From assembly GCF_001425165.1 (NCBI RefSeq), contig NZ_LMDU01000011.1:620058-684057 (forward strand): a stretch of DNA of 64,000 nt, in the 5' to 3' direction. Numbering within the stretch: position 1 is the first letter of the stretch; each line of letters starts with the position of its first letter. The position numbers and the translations under genes are program-made. The notes beneath the pieces were generated by a model. It ran no database searches, had not been told where the DNA came from, and worked only from the letters and a program-made list of their open reading frames with translations. Positions 34,429-47,531 of the stretch are shown piece by piece. The stretch comes from Pelomonas sp. Root405. Its GTDB lineage: Bacteria; Pseudomonadota; Gammaproteobacteria; Burkholderiales; Burkholderiaceae_C.

Positions 34429-35435
34429 GCGGTGAACTGGTCATCTACCAAAGCGACGACGGTCAGGCCCGGGTGCAGTTCCGGCCCATCGAGGGCAGCC
34501 TGTGGCTCACCCAGCTGCAGTTGGCCGAGCTGTATGGCGTGACCGTCGCCAACATCAACATCCACCTGCGCAAGATCGTGCAGGAGGGCGAGCTGGCCGC
34601 CGAGGCAGTTATTAAGCAGGACTTAATAGCTGCCGCCGATGGCAAGCGCTACCCCACCAAGCTCTACCGGCTGGACATGGTGCTGGCCGTGGGCTACCGG
34701 GTGCGTTCCGTGCGCGGCACCCAGTTCCGCCAATGGGCCACGGCCCACCTCGCCGAGTACCTGGTCAAGGGCTTCGTCATGGATGACGAGCGCCTGAAGA
34801 ACCCGGGCGGCGCTTGGGACTACTTCGACGAGCTGCTGGCCCGCATCCGCGAGATCCGCGCCTCGGAGAAGCGCTTCTACCAAAAGGTGCGCGACCTCTT
34901 TGCCCTCAGCAGCGACTATCGCGCGGGCGACGCCGGCACCCAGGTCTTCTTCGCCGAGGTGCAGAACAAGCTGCTCTATGCGGTGACGCAGAGGACCGCC
35001 GCCGAGCTGATCGTGGCTCGCGCTAACCCGGCCGAGCCCAACATGGCCCTCACCACATGGGAAGGCAGCCGCGTGCGCAAGGCCGACGTGGTGGTGGCCA
35101 AGAACTACCTGAGCGCCGACGAGGTGGACACCCTTAACCGCCTGGTGGTGATCTTCCTGGAACAGGCAGAACTGCGCGCCAAGGAGCGCCAGGACCTGAG
35201 CCTGGACTATTGGCGCCAGAACGTGGATCGCCTGCTGCAGTTCAGCGAACGCCCGGTGCTGCAGGGCGCCGGCAGCTTGCGCAAGGACGATGCCGACGCC
35301 ATCGCCCACGAGCGGTACGCTCAATTCGACACGCAGCGTCGGCGTGGCGAGGCGCTGGCGGCCGATGCGGCGGACCTGGCGGAACTGGAGGCCTTGGGCG
35401 AGGCGGCCAAGCGGGCGCAGAGGAAGAAGGCGTGA
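34425..35435 (+). CDS. RhuM-family protein inside the type I operon
   Basis: The 336-residue protein belongs to the RhuM family (named from Salmonella SPI-3): QSDDGQARVQFRPIEGSLWLTQ, LAELYGVTVANINIHLRKI, YRLDMVLAVGYRVRSVRGTQFRQWA and a Fic/DOC-like later part (ADEVDTLNRLVVIFLEQAELRA). Its biochemical role is not established; the first part looks like a DNA-binding phage-antirepressor fold. It overlaps hsdM by 4 bases upstream and hsdS by 4 bases downstream (GTGA), so it is made together with the methylase and specificity subunits. A role as an operon guard or regulator is inference. Confidence 0.88.
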   Translation: MSGELVIYQSDDGQARVQFRPIEGSLWLTQLQLAELYGVTVANINIHLRKIVQEGELAAEAVIKQDLIAAADGKRYPTKLYRLDMVLAVGYRVRSVRGTQFRQWATAHLAEYLVKGFVMDDERLKNPGGAWDYFDELLARIREIRASEKRFYQKVRDLFALSSDYRAGDAGTQVFFAEVQNKLLYAVTQRTAAELIVARANPAEPNMALTTWEGSRVRKADVVVAKNYLSADEVDTLNRLVVIFLEQAELRAKERQDLSLDYWRQNVDRLLQFSERPVLQGAGSLRKDDADAIAHERYAQFDTQRRRGEALAADAADLAELEALGEAAKRAQRKKA

Positions 35436-36163
35436 GGTATCCGGCGTATCCCGAGTGGCAGCCGACCCACCACGGCCCGCTGAGCCGTTTGCCTGCCCAC
35501 TGGGGCTGGCGCCGACTGCGCTTCCTGACCGAGCGCATCGAGCAAGGCTGGTCGCCCCAGTGCGACAACCTGCCTGCCGACGAAGAAGCCTGGGGCGTCA
35601 TGAAGGTGGGTTGCGTCAACGGTCATGGCTTTGACGCGACCGAAAACAAGGCTTTGCCGCCAGACCTTGCGCCGTTGCCCGAATACGAACTCCAGCCCGG
35701 CGACGTGCTGGTGAGCCGCGCGAACACCCGTGAGCTGGTGGGCAGCGCCGCCCTGGTGCCGCAAGGCGTGCGCCCGCGTCTGCTGCTATGCGACAAGCTG
35801 TTCCGGCTGCGGCCGGTGCCGGGCATCCGGCGCGAGTTCCTGGTCTACCTGCTACGCACGCCTGCCGCCCGATTTCACTACGAGCGCGACGCCACGGGCG
35901 CCAGCGGCTCGATGCAGAACATCGGCCAGGACACGCTGAAGGACCTGGTGGTGCCGCTGCCGCCGGAGGATGAACAACGACACATCGCCAACTTCCTCGA
36001 CTGGAAGACAGGCCAGATCGATGCGTTGATTGATCGGAAAAGCGGACTTAGCAGCAGCCTGAAAGGAGCGGAACTTTTGACCGAATACCGCTCCGCCCTC
36101 ATTACCGCCGCCATCACCGGTCAGATCGATGTGCGCGGTGTGGCGGTGCCGGCCGCCGCCTGA
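35432..36163 (+). CDS. hsdS: Type I restriction specificity subunit, single-TRD form
   Basis: The 243-residue protein is about half the length of a normal HsdS. The N-terminus MRYPAYPEW..LPAHWGWRRLRFLTE and the C-terminus LTEYRSALITAAITGQIDVRG are both those of full-length subunits, but only one target-recognition domain and one conserved helix (EDEQRHIANFLDWKTGQIDALIDRK) lie between them. A half-size subunit can work as a dimer recognising a symmetric bipartite site, or it may be an internal-deletion product. The GTG start overlaps the RhuM stop. Confidence 0.88.
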   Translation: MRYPAYPEWQPTHHGPLSRLPAHWGWRRLRFLTERIEQGWSPQCDNLPADEEAWGVMKVGCVNGHGFDATENKALPPDLAPLPEYELQPGDVLVSRANTRELVGSAALVPQGVRPRLLLCDKLFRLRPVPGIRREFLVYLLRTPAARFHYERDATGASGSMQNIGQDTLKDLVVPLPPEDEQRHIANFLDWKTGQIDALIDRKSGLSSSLKGAELLTEYRSALITAAITGQIDVRGVAVPAAA

Positions 36164-36203
36164 CTCACGACAACACAAGCACAAGCACACCAGGGAGCCC
36201 GCC

Positions 36204-39200
36204 ATGCGCCAACACACCGAAGCCCGGCTGGAAGACGCCATCGTCCACGCGCTGTGCGAGGGTGGGGGCGGCTATCGCTTCATCGACTACCGACAGGGCG
36301 AGGCGGTCGGCCGTTTTGACAAGGCGCGTGCGCTGGATGCCGCCGAGTTGCTGGCCTTCATCCGGCAGACCCAGCCCAAGACCTGGGCCAGCCTGCACGC
36401 CGTGCATGGCGCCGAGACCGAGCGCATCGTCATCGACCACCTGGTGAAGGAGCTGGACACCAAGGGCATGCTCAAGGTGCTTCGCCAGGGCTTCAAGTGC
36501 TATGGCAAGACGCTGCGGGTGGCCAGCTTTGCGCCGGCCAATGGCCTGAACCCGCTGACCCAGGCCGAGTACGCGGCCAACCGGCTGGTGATGACGCGGC
36601 AGCTGCAGTACAGCGAGACCCACCACAACAGCCTGGATCTCGTGCTGCTGCTCAACGGCCTGCCGCTGGTGACGGCCGAGCTGAAGAACCCGATGACGGG
36701 GCAGACGGTGGAGTACGCCAAGCTCCAGTACAAGCGCGACCGCGATGGGCGGGAGGCGATCTTCGAGTTCAAGAAGCGGGCGCTGGTGCACTTCGCGGTG
36801 GATCCGGACCAGGTGTTCATGACCACCCGGCTCTCGGGCAGCCAGACGCACTTCCTGCCCTTCAACCGGGGCGACCACGGCCACGCAGGCAACCCGCCAG
36901 CGGCGGATGGCGGCTACCGCAGCGCCTACCTGTGGCGCGAGGTGTGGCAACGCGACAGCCTGCTTGACATCCTGGGGCGCTTCATGCACTTGCAGGTGGA
37001 GGAGAAACGCATCCTCACCGACGAGGGCATCAGGAAGATCAGCAAGGAGACCATGGTGTTCCCTCGCTACCACCAGCTGGACGCGGTGCGGCGCCTGGTG
37101 GCCCATGCGCGCGAACACGGCGCGGGGCGCAACTACCTGGTGCAGCACTCGGCGGGTTCGGGCAAGAGCAACACCATTGCCTGGCTGGCGCACCGGCTGG
37201 CCAGCCTGCACGACGCGGGCGAGGGCAAGGTGTTCGACTCGGTCATCGTGGTGACCGACCGCCGGGTGCTGGACCAGCAGTTGCAGAACACCATCCACCA
37301 GTTCGACCACAAGCAGGGCGTGGTGCAGAAGATCGACGAGGACACGCGCCAGCTGGTGCAGGCGCTGGCCAAGGGCACGCCCATCGTCATCACCACGCTG
37401 CAGAAGTTCCCGTTCGTGACCGAAACGCTGGACAAGCTGCGTGAGGCGCAGGCCGAAGGCGGCGGCGAGCTGGGCATTGCGACGCAGGGCAAGCGCTTTG
37501 CGGTGATCGTGGACGAGGCGCACAGCTCGCAGTCGGGCGAGAGCGCAATGCAGCTCAAGGGCGTACTGAACGCCCACGGCGTGCAGGAGGCAGCAGCGGA
37601 GTACGTGATCGAGCATGGGCTGGTGGACGACGAAGACGCAGCCGACCTGATGGCCGGCGTGGTGCGCGAGATGAGCAAGCGAGGCCGCCAGCCCAACCTG
37701 AGCTTCTTCGCCTTCACGGCCACCCCCAAGTACAAGACCAAGCAGGTCTTCAACGAGCCGGGGCCGGATGGCCGCACGCCGTTTCACCAGTACACGATGC
37801 GCCAGGCCATCGAGGAGCGCTTCATCCTCGACGTGCTGCGCCACTACATCACCTACGAGACCTACTTCCACCTGGTGCAGGTGGGCGATGACGACCCGCA
37901 TGTGGAGCGCAAGCAGGCGGCGCGGGCGCTGGCCCGCACGCTGACCTTCCACGAGGTGAACCTGCGCACCAAGACCGAGGTGATCGTGGAGCACTTCCGC
38001 ACCCATGTCCGCCACAAGATCGGCGGCCGGGCCAAGGCCATGGTGGTGACGGATGGCCGTCTGCACGCGGTGCGCTACAAGCGCGCGTTCGACAAGTACA
38101 TCGCCGACAAGGGCTACACCGACATCAAGACGCTGGTGGCCTTCTCGGGCACGGTGGAAGACCCGGACCTGCCCGGCCAGCGCTGGACCGAAGTGGGCAT
38201 GAACCAGGGCATCAAAGAGAGCGAGCTGCCCGAGCGCTTCGACTCGCAGGATTACCAGCTGCTGCTGGTGGCCGAGAAGTACCAGACCGGCTTTGACCAG
38301 CCCTTCCTGCACACCATGTACGTGGACCGCACGCTCACGGGCCTACAGGCGGTACAGACGCTGTCGCGCCTGAACCGCACCTGCGCGGGCAAGGAGGACA
38401 CCTTCGTGCTGGACTTCCGTAACAAACCGGGGGAGATCTTCAAGGCCTTCAAGCCCTACTACGAAGACACGCCGACCGAGCCGCTGACCGACCCGCAGCA
38501 CCTCTATCGCCTGCAGCACGACATCGAGGAGGCGGGCCTTGTTCACACTGCGGAGGTTCAGGCCTTCTGCGCGGTGTACTTTAAGCCGCGCCGCAAGTCA
38601 TCGGTCACTGATCACGAGCAGATGAACGCGGTGCTGGACCAGGCGGTGCAGCGCTACAAAGCCTTGGTTGTTGAAGAGCAAGATGAGCTGAAGGCGCAGC
38701 TGGTGAACTTCCGCAACCTGTACGGATTCCTCTCGCAGGTCATCCCGTACCAGGACAGTGACCTGGAGCAGCTCTACACGTACCTGCGGTTCCTGCTCAC
38801 CAAGCTACCCAGGCGCGAGGGTGGCACGCCCGTGCAGGTGGAAGATGAAGTGGAACTGGAGTACTACCGCCTGCAGAAGATCGGCGAGCAGCGCATCGAC
38901 CTGAGCCAGGGTGAGGCCAAGCCGCTAAAAGGGCCGGGCGACGTGGGGACGGGGCAGCCGGAACAGATGGTTCGGCTGTCAGAGCTGATCGACATCCTCA
39001 ACGAACGTTTTGGCACCGACTTCAGGCAGGCCGATCAGCTGTTCTTTGATCAGATCCAGGAGCAGGCCGTGGAAAACGAGGCGCTTCGCAAGGCCGCGAC
39101 CAGCAACTCCAAGGACGACTTCCGCTCGGTGTTCGAGAAGGCCTTTGAGGGGCTGGTGATCGACCGCATGGAGGGCAACGAAGACATCTTCGGCCGGTTA

Positions 39201-39287
39201 ATGGCTGATGGCGAGTTCCGCAGACTGGCTGTGGAGCACCTGCTGAGCAAGGTCTACGCGCAGTTGAAAAACGCGCCAAGCGCCTAG
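36204..39287 (+). CDS. hsdR: Type I restriction endonuclease / translocase subunit
   Basis: The 1027-residue protein cuts DNA after ATP-driven translocation. The nuclease domain is N-terminal with Asp145 and the Glu159-Leu-Lys161 pair (TAELKNP) plus a QxxxY-like YAKLQYKRD. The SF2 motor follows: Walker A in QHSAGSGKSN (about residue 316), DEAH in VIVDEAHSSQSG (about 436), motif III FFAFTATP and motif VI in QTLSRLNRT. The C-terminal helical domain contacts the methylase core. A ribosome-binding site AGGGAG precedes the ATG at 36204, so the frame upstream is not used. It starts 40 bases after hsdS. Confidence 0.96.
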   Translation: MRQHTEARLEDAIVHALCEGGGGYRFIDYRQGEAVGRFDKARALDAAELLAFIRQTQPKTWASLHAVHGAETERIVIDHLVKELDTKGMLKVLRQGFKCYGKTLRVASFAPANGLNPLTQAEYAANRLVMTRQLQYSETHHNSLDLVLLLNGLPLVTAELKNPMTGQTVEYAKLQYKRDRDGREAIFEFKKRALVHFAVDPDQVFMTTRLSGSQTHFLPFNRGDHGHAGNPPAADGGYRSAYLWREVWQRDSLLDILGRFMHLQVEEKRILTDEGIRKISKETMVFPRYHQLDAVRRLVAHAREHGAGRNYLVQHSAGSGKSNTIAWLAHRLASLHDAGEGKVFDSVIVVTDRRVLDQQLQNTIHQFDHKQGVVQKIDEDTRQLVQALAKGTPIVITTLQKFPFVTETLDKLREAQAEGGGELGIATQGKRFAVIVDEAHSSQSGESAMQLKGVLNAHGVQEAAAEYVIEHGLVDDEDAADLMAGVVREMSKRGRQPNLSFFAFTATPKYKTKQVFNEPGPDGRTPFHQYTMRQAIEERFILDVLRHYITYETYFHLVQVGDDDPHVERKQAARALARTLTFHEVNLRTKTEVIVEHFRTHVRHKIGGRAKAMVVTDGRLHAVRYKRAFDKYIADKGYTDIKTLVAFSGTVEDPDLPGQRWTEVGMNQGIKESELPERFDSQDYQLLLVAEKYQTGFDQPFLHTMYVDRTLTGLQAVQTLSRLNRTCAGKEDTFVLDFRNKPGEIFKAFKPYYEDTPTEPLTDPQHLYRLQHDIEEAGLVHTAEVQAFCAVYFKPRRKSSVTDHEQMNAVLDQAVQRYKALVVEEQDELKAQLVNFRNLYGFLSQVIPYQDSDLEQLYTYLRFLLTKLPRREGGTPVQVEDEVELEYYRLQKIGEQRIDLSQGEAKPLKGPGDVGTGQPEQMVRLSELIDILNERFGTDFRQADQLFFDQIQEQAVENEALRKAATSNSKDDFRSVFEKAFEGLVIDRMEGNEDIFGRLMADGEFRRLAVEHLLSKVYAQLKNAPSA

Positions 39288-39324
39288 TTTCCTAGAGTTG
39301 CCGGCCGGCGCGCCCGGACGGACG

Positions 39325-39657
39325 TCAAACGTCGATATTCCCCGCCCTCAACGCATTCGTCTCAATGAAATCACGACGCGGCTCCACCTCGTCGCCCATC
39401 AGCATCGTGAACACCTTGTCCGCCTCGATGGCGTCGTCGATCTGCACGCGCAGCAGGCGGCGCACGTTGAGGTCCATCGTCGTTTCCCAGAGCTGCTCGG
39501 GGTTCATCTCGCCCAGGCCCTTGTAGCGCTGGCGGCCGACGGCGCTTTCGGCTTGCTGCATCAGCTAGGCCATGGCGGCGCGGAAGTCCTCGACCTTGCT
39601 TTGCTTGGCTTTCTCGCCTCGCCCTTGCGCACGTTGACGTGTCGGTGCACCGGGCTT
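39325..39657 (-). pseudogene. Duplicated 3' end of gyrB
   Basis: About 330 bases repeat the last 320 bases of gyrB (41631-41952), including the stop. The copied C-terminus [35 protein letters not shown] and [16 protein letters not shown] is nearly identical. An in-frame TAG (near 39565) replaces the Trp codon context, small indels occur before it, and the similarity ends near 39657. It is not translatable into GyrB. It separates the type I operon from the Fic gene, so it marks an insertion boundary. Confidence 0.93.
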
Positions 39658-39679
39658 GAGTGGACATGCTTTTCATAAA

Positions 39680-39760
39680 ATGTCGATTTACCAAAGATAA
39701 ATCGACATGTAATGGCATCATGTCGATCAGCTAGACATATCCGCCTAATAGGTCGATTTC
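39680..39760. promoter_or_regulatory. Repeated TGTCGATTT operator-like sites before the Fic gene
   Basis: A perfect 11-bp inverted repeat ATGTCGATTTA / TAAATCGACAT (39680-39690 and 39698-39708) is followed by two more direct half-sites, ATGTCGATCAG at 39720 and AGGTCGATTTC at 39750. The region is AT-rich compared with the neighbourhood. The spacing and position suggest binding sites for a repressor, possibly the winged-helix C-terminus of the Fic protein itself. Confidence 0.6.
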
Positions 39761-39778
39761 CAATCTAAAGATCAACAC

Positions 39779-40873
39779 ATGCCTTTCGATCCCACTCGGC
39801 CACACAACGATCTGCCGGCCTTGCCGCCAGCGGTGGAGCTGGAGTCAAGGGCCGTCTTGAAAGCCTGCATTTCCGCGCGTGCCGTCGTCGCAGAGCTGAA
39901 AGCCGTTGGACGCCTCATTCCCAACCAGGGTGTGCTGATCAACACCATTCCGCTACTCGAGGCTCAGGCGAGCAGCGAGATCGAGAACATCGTGACGACG
40001 ACCGATCAGATGTTCCTGTTCGATGGCGTGAGTGAAGGTAACGCCGACCCAGCCACCAAGGAGGCGTTGCGCTACCGCACGGCTTTGTGGGAGGGCTTTC
40101 AGGCCCTCAAGGAGCGTCCGCTGTCCACCAACACTGCGGTACAGATCTGCCGCGCGATCAAGGGCGTGGACATGGACGTGCGCCGCACGCCAGGCACCAC
40201 GCTCAGCAACGCCCAGACTCTTGAAGTCATCTACACGCCGCCCGAGGGTGAAGCTCTGTTGCGCGAGAAGCTGGCCAACTGGGAGCGGTGGATGCACGGT
40301 GCGCTGCCCGGTAGCGAAGAGATTGATCCGCTGGTGCGCATGGCGGTAGCGCACTATCAGTTCGAGGCCATCCACCCATTCACCGATGGCAACGGCCGCA
40401 CGGGCCGAGTCATCAACTTGCTGTATTTGGTAGAGCAGGAATTGCTAGACATCCCTGTGCTTTACCTGAGCCGGCACATTCTCCGTAACCGCGCCGAGTA
40501 CTACCGCGGCCTGCAGTCCGTCACCCAGGATGGCGCATGGGAACCCTGGTTGCTGTACATGCTGCAAGGTGTGTCCGACACGGCCCGCTGGACGATGAAC
40601 AAGATCCACGCCGTGCGCAAGCTGTTGGACGTGACGACTGAACGCATGCGGCAGGAGGCACCGCAGGTCTACTCGCGTGAGCTGGCCGAACTCGTCTTCG
40701 AACGACCGTATTGCCGCATCGCGCATGTGACGAATGCCGGCCTGGCAAAGCGCCAGACAGCCAGTGTTTATCTGAAGCAATTGGCCGACATCGGCATCTT
40801 GCGCGAGCACAAAGTAGGTCGCGAGAAGATCTTTGTGAATCCGGCGTTCGTTGACTTGCTGAAGCAGGACTGA
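39779..40873 (+). CDS. Fic-domain protein (class II, inhibitory helix at N-terminus)
   Basis: The 364-residue protein transfers AMP (or a related nucleotide) to target proteins. The catalytic Fic motif HPFTDGNGRTGR is intact (about residue 199). An N-terminal inhibitory motif SSEIEN (residues 65-70, matching S/T-x-x-x-E-G/N) marks the self-inhibited class II type. The C-terminus (residues 290-364) is a winged-helix domain (FERPYCRIAHVTNAGLAKRQTASVYLKQL, ILREHKVGREKIF), as in the Shewanella SoFic group. The winged helix and the upstream repeats point to autoregulation. It lies between a gyrB fragment and gyrB itself, so it came with an insertion. Confidence 0.93.
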   Translation: MPFDPTRPHNDLPALPPAVELESRAVLKACISARAVVAELKAVGRLIPNQGVLINTIPLLEAQASSEIENIVTTTDQMFLFDGVSEGNADPATKEALRYRTALWEGFQALKERPLSTNTAVQICRAIKGVDMDVRRTPGTTLSNAQTLEVIYTPPEGEALLREKLANWERWMHGALPGSEEIDPLVRMAVAHYQFEAIHPFTDGNGRTGRVINLLYLVEQELLDIPVLYLSRHILRNRAEYYRGLQSVTQDGAWEPWLLYMLQGVSDTARWTMNKIHAVRKLLDVTTERMRQEAPQVYSRELAELVFERPYCRIAHVTNAGLAKRQTASVYLKQLADIGILREHKVGREKIFVNPAFVDLLKQD

Positions 40874-40889
40874 GCAGCGTCGTCGGTTG

Positions 40890-41618
40890 TTACTCCGCCG
40901 CAGCCTCTTTGCGCTTGATTGCCATAGCCAGCAAATCACGCAGGTAGCCCATCCGCTCCCACTGACTCGAAAGCGTCAGGCCTCCCAGCAGGATGCCGCC
41001 CAGAAGCGCCAGCCCGAGTAAAAACCAAGGCGGTTCGCCTCCCTGAAGCAGGCCCCGGATCTCTTTCCACGACGCCCACCCCGCCGCGATCAAGGTCAGC
41101 AGCGCGAGCTTGTCATGGCCACCGAAAAATCGCGTTTGGCGCCGCTCAATGCGCTTGATCTTCTGCTCGAACCACGCGTCGGCTGATCGCAATACGTCTA
41201 TCGAGAACTTTGCGAGTGAATCCGCGTACGAGGCGTCGTTTTCGTATTCACTCGCCCAGTTCTGTCCCTGCCGTTGTTGCATCTCACGAAAGTGGAGAAC
41301 TTCGGCCGCGACGGTGCAAAACAAGCTCACGACGGCCACTAGCGGCATGACGCCTAGACCGAAGAACCAGAGAAGCCAGTCCAAGCTAGGCCCGACTGAG
41401 CCAATGCCGTACCTAAGCCAAGCAAAGATGGCAACACAGGCGAGCAGGGGCAGGCCAATCAAATTCGCACGAGTGGCAATTCGATTCAATACTTTGGACT
41501 GGGGGCCTCGAGTGCCTTCAATGTCGAAGGGAACACAAATGGCCAGCTGTTCAAAGACAGCTCTGACGTCAGAGCCCGAGGCCTGCCCATCTACTGGCTC
41601 CGATGCGTCGCCATCCAT
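40890..41618 (-). CDS. Four-helix membrane protein of unknown function
   Basis: The 242-residue protein has two pairs of transmembrane helices (about residues 53-72, 83-107, 168-187 and 197-216) separated by a 55-residue charged, soluble segment (FREMQQRQGQNWASEYEND, FEQKIKRIERRQTRFFGG). The N-terminal 45 residues are acidic and soluble. No family is recognised. It lies 12 bases after the gyrB stop on the same strand and could be transcribed with it. Its position between the Fic gene and gyrB, inside an inserted zone, makes a defence or toxin role possible but unproven. Confidence 0.65.
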   Translation of the reverse strand: MDGDASEPVDGQASGSDVRAVFEQLAICVPFDIEGTRGPQSKVLNRIATRANLIGLPLLACVAIFAWLRYGIGSVGPSLDWLLWFFGLGVMPLVAVVSLFCTVAAEVLHFREMQQRQGQNWASEYENDASYADSLAKFSIDVLRSADAWFEQKIKRIERRQTRFFGGHDKLALLTLIAAGWASWKEIRGLLQGGEPPWFLLGLALLGGILLGGLTLSSQWERMGYLRDLLAMAIKRKEAAAE

Positions 41619-41630
41619 TGCCAGAGCCCG

Positions 41631-44222
<2,592 letters not shown>

Positions 44223-44275
44223 TTAAAAGCACTGAAGCGGGCCGAGGCCCGCTGTGTGTCCAAGTCAGTTCTGAC

Positions 44276-45397
44276 TCAGATCCGCATCGGCATCACGACG
44301 TACTTGAAGCCGGTGGTGTCGGGGATGGTCAGCAGCGCGCTGCTGGCGCTGTCGTTGAGGTCGATACAGACCATGTCCTGGCTCATGTTGGCCAGGGCAT
44401 CCATCAGGTAGGTGACGTTGAAGCCGGTCTCGATCTTGTCGCCGGCGTAGTCGATCTCGATCTCTTCCTTGGCCTCTTCCTGCTCGGCGTTGCTGGACGC
44501 GATGGACAGCAGGCCCGGCTCGAAACTCAGGCGCACGGCCTTGAACTTCTCGCTGGTCAGGATGGCGGCGCGCTGCAGGCTGGACAGCAGCGGCGCGCGG
44601 CCCAGCGTCAGGCGGAACTTGTGGTTCTTGGGAATGACGCGGTTGTAGTCGGGGAACTTGCCCTCGACGAGCTTGGTGACGAACTCCATGCCGCTGAACG
44701 AGAACTTGGCCTGGTTGCCAGCGAAGCGCATCTCGATGAGGGTGTTCTCGTCGACGTCCTTGCCGTCCTTGAGCAGTCGCTGCAGCTCCAGCACGGTCTT
44801 GCGCGGCAGGATGACTTCCTGCTTGGGGATGTCGGTGTCCAGCTCGGCCTGGGCCAGCGCCAGGCGGTGGCCGTCGGTGGCCACCAGCGTCAGGTTCTTG
44901 CCTTCGGCGACGAACAGGATGCCGTTGAGGTAGTAGCGGATGTCATGCACCGCCATCGCGAAGTGGACCTGGTTGATCAGGCCCTTGAGCGCCTTTTGCG
45001 GCACGCTGAAGGCAGGGCCGAAGTCGGCGGCTTCCTGCACCAGCGGGAAGTCGTCGGACGGCAGGGTCTGCAGCGTGAAGCGACTCTTGCCGCCCTGCAG
45101 CGTCATCTTGTTGGCGTTGCTCGTCAGACTGACGACCTGGTCGCTCGGCATGGAGCGCAGGATGTCGATGAGCTTGCGCGCGCCGACGGTGGTGGACAGG
45201 TTGCCCGCATCGCCATCAAACTGCACCGTGGTGCGTACCTGGATCTCGAGGTCGCTCGTCGTCAGCTCCACCTGGTTGCCGGTCTTGCGGATCAACACAT
45301 TGGCCAGGATGGGCAGCGTGTGACGCCGCTCAACGATGCCGGCCACTGCTTGCAGCGCGCCGAGCACCTGATCCTGGGGAGCTTTCAAAACGATCAT
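44276..45397 (-). CDS. dnaN: DNA polymerase III beta sliding clamp
   Basis: The 373-residue clamp has normal length and the three-domain repeat. Recognisable blocks: LKAPQDQVLGALQAVAGIVERRHTLPILANVL, DGDAGNLSTTVGARKL, NGILFVAEGKNLTLVATDGHRLALA, FPDYNRVIPK and the last CIDLNDSASSALLTIPD with KYVVMPMRI. It sits between dnaA and gyrB as in most bacteria. A GGGGGGAGAG ribosome-binding site precedes the start. The 150-base gap to dnaA has no DnaA box. Confidence 0.98.
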   Translation of the reverse strand: MIVLKAPQDQVLGALQAVAGIVERRHTLPILANVLIRKTGNQVELTTSDLEIQVRTTVQFDGDAGNLSTTVGARKLIDILRSMPSDQVVSLTSNANKMTLQGGKSRFTLQTLPSDDFPLVQEAADFGPAFSVPQKALKGLINQVHFAMAVHDIRYYLNGILFVAEGKNLTLVATDGHRLALAQAELDTDIPKQEVILPRKTVLELQRLLKDGKDVDENTLIEMRFAGNQAKFSFSGMEFVTKLVEGKFPDYNRVIPKNHKFRLTLGRAPLLSSLQRAAILTSEKFKAVRLSFEPGLLSIASSNAEQEEAKEEIEIDYAGDKIETGFNVTYLMDALANMSQDMVCIDLNDSASSALLTIPDTTGFKYVVMPMRI

Positions 45398-45546
45398 GAG
45401 GGCCTCTTGGGGGGAGAGATTTCAGCTGGGGCCAAGCCCAAAAACGCGCGCGCGCGTGAAGCTGCGATTGTCGCCCGGAAAGGGTGCGCGGCCAGGCTGC
45501 CGGGGCTTGGCGAAGGCTACGGGTCAACCCGTAGCCGACCTTTGGT

Positions 45547-47061
<1,515 letters not shown>

Positions 47062-47345
47062 TGTGGAAAACTTCTTTTCGAGCGGCCGGATTGTACGGAA
47101 CCGAGGCCGACGAAGGACGGGTTATCCACAGAATTCGGACGAGGGTCAATCCCTGGCAAACCCGGCTTGAGACTGGCGACTTATTGACCGGTGTTGCCGC
47201 TTCTGCTGTAATGCCGGGTTTTCGCCCACTGCGATTTATCGCCGTGCGCTTTTCTTGCCCGACCTGCTTCGGGCATTTCCTGCCCGGGTGCCAACCGCTG
47301 TGCCCGGACCGAACAAGCCCTCAAAAGCCTCAAAAGGGGTTCCCC
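47062..47345. other. Origin-proximal intergenic region with DnaA boxes
   Basis: The 284 bases between dnaA and rpmH hold a perfect DnaA box TTATCCACA (47122-47130, plus strand) and a second match TTTTCCACA on the minus strand (47062-47070, directly at the dnaA start). This is the classical place for oriC or for dnaA autoregulation. A sigma70-like promoter for rpmH lies inside. A clear AT-rich melting zone is not seen here, so the actual unwinding element may be elsewhere. Confidence 0.65.
47184..47212 (+). promoter_or_regulatory. Sigma70-type promoter of rpmH
   Basis: TTGACC at 47184-47189 and TGTAAT at 47207-47212 are separated by 17 bases, each one mismatch from consensus. It is 134 bases before the rpmH start. 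Confidence 0.7.
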
Positions 47346-47480
47346 ATGAAGCGTACCTACCAAGCCTCCAAGACCCGCCGCGCCCGCACCCATGGCTTCC
47401 TCGTGCGCATGAAGACGCGCGGTGGCCGCGCCGTGATCGCCGCTCGCCGCGCCAAGGGCCGCAAGCGCCTGGCCGTCTAA
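47346..47480 (+). CDS. rpmH: Ribosomal protein L34
   Basis: The 44-residue L34 is of exact usual length, with [18 protein letters not shown] and the Arg/Lys-rich end [13 protein letters not shown]. It is part of the 50S subunit. AAAAGGGG precedes the ATG. First gene of the rpmH-rnpA-yidD-yidC cluster. Confidence 0.99.
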   Translation: MKRTYQASKTRRARTHGFLVRMKTRGGRAVIAARRAKGRKRLAV

Positions 47481-47531
47481 GGTCTTGTCGCACAAGGCGG
47501 CGCTCCCGCGTCGCCCGCATCCGGGCTCCCG

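Noticed and set aside
36165-38312. A 715-codon minus-strand frame opposite hsdR
   Set aside because: Antisense shadow; no domain, no ribosome-binding site, and hsdR is intact on the other strand.
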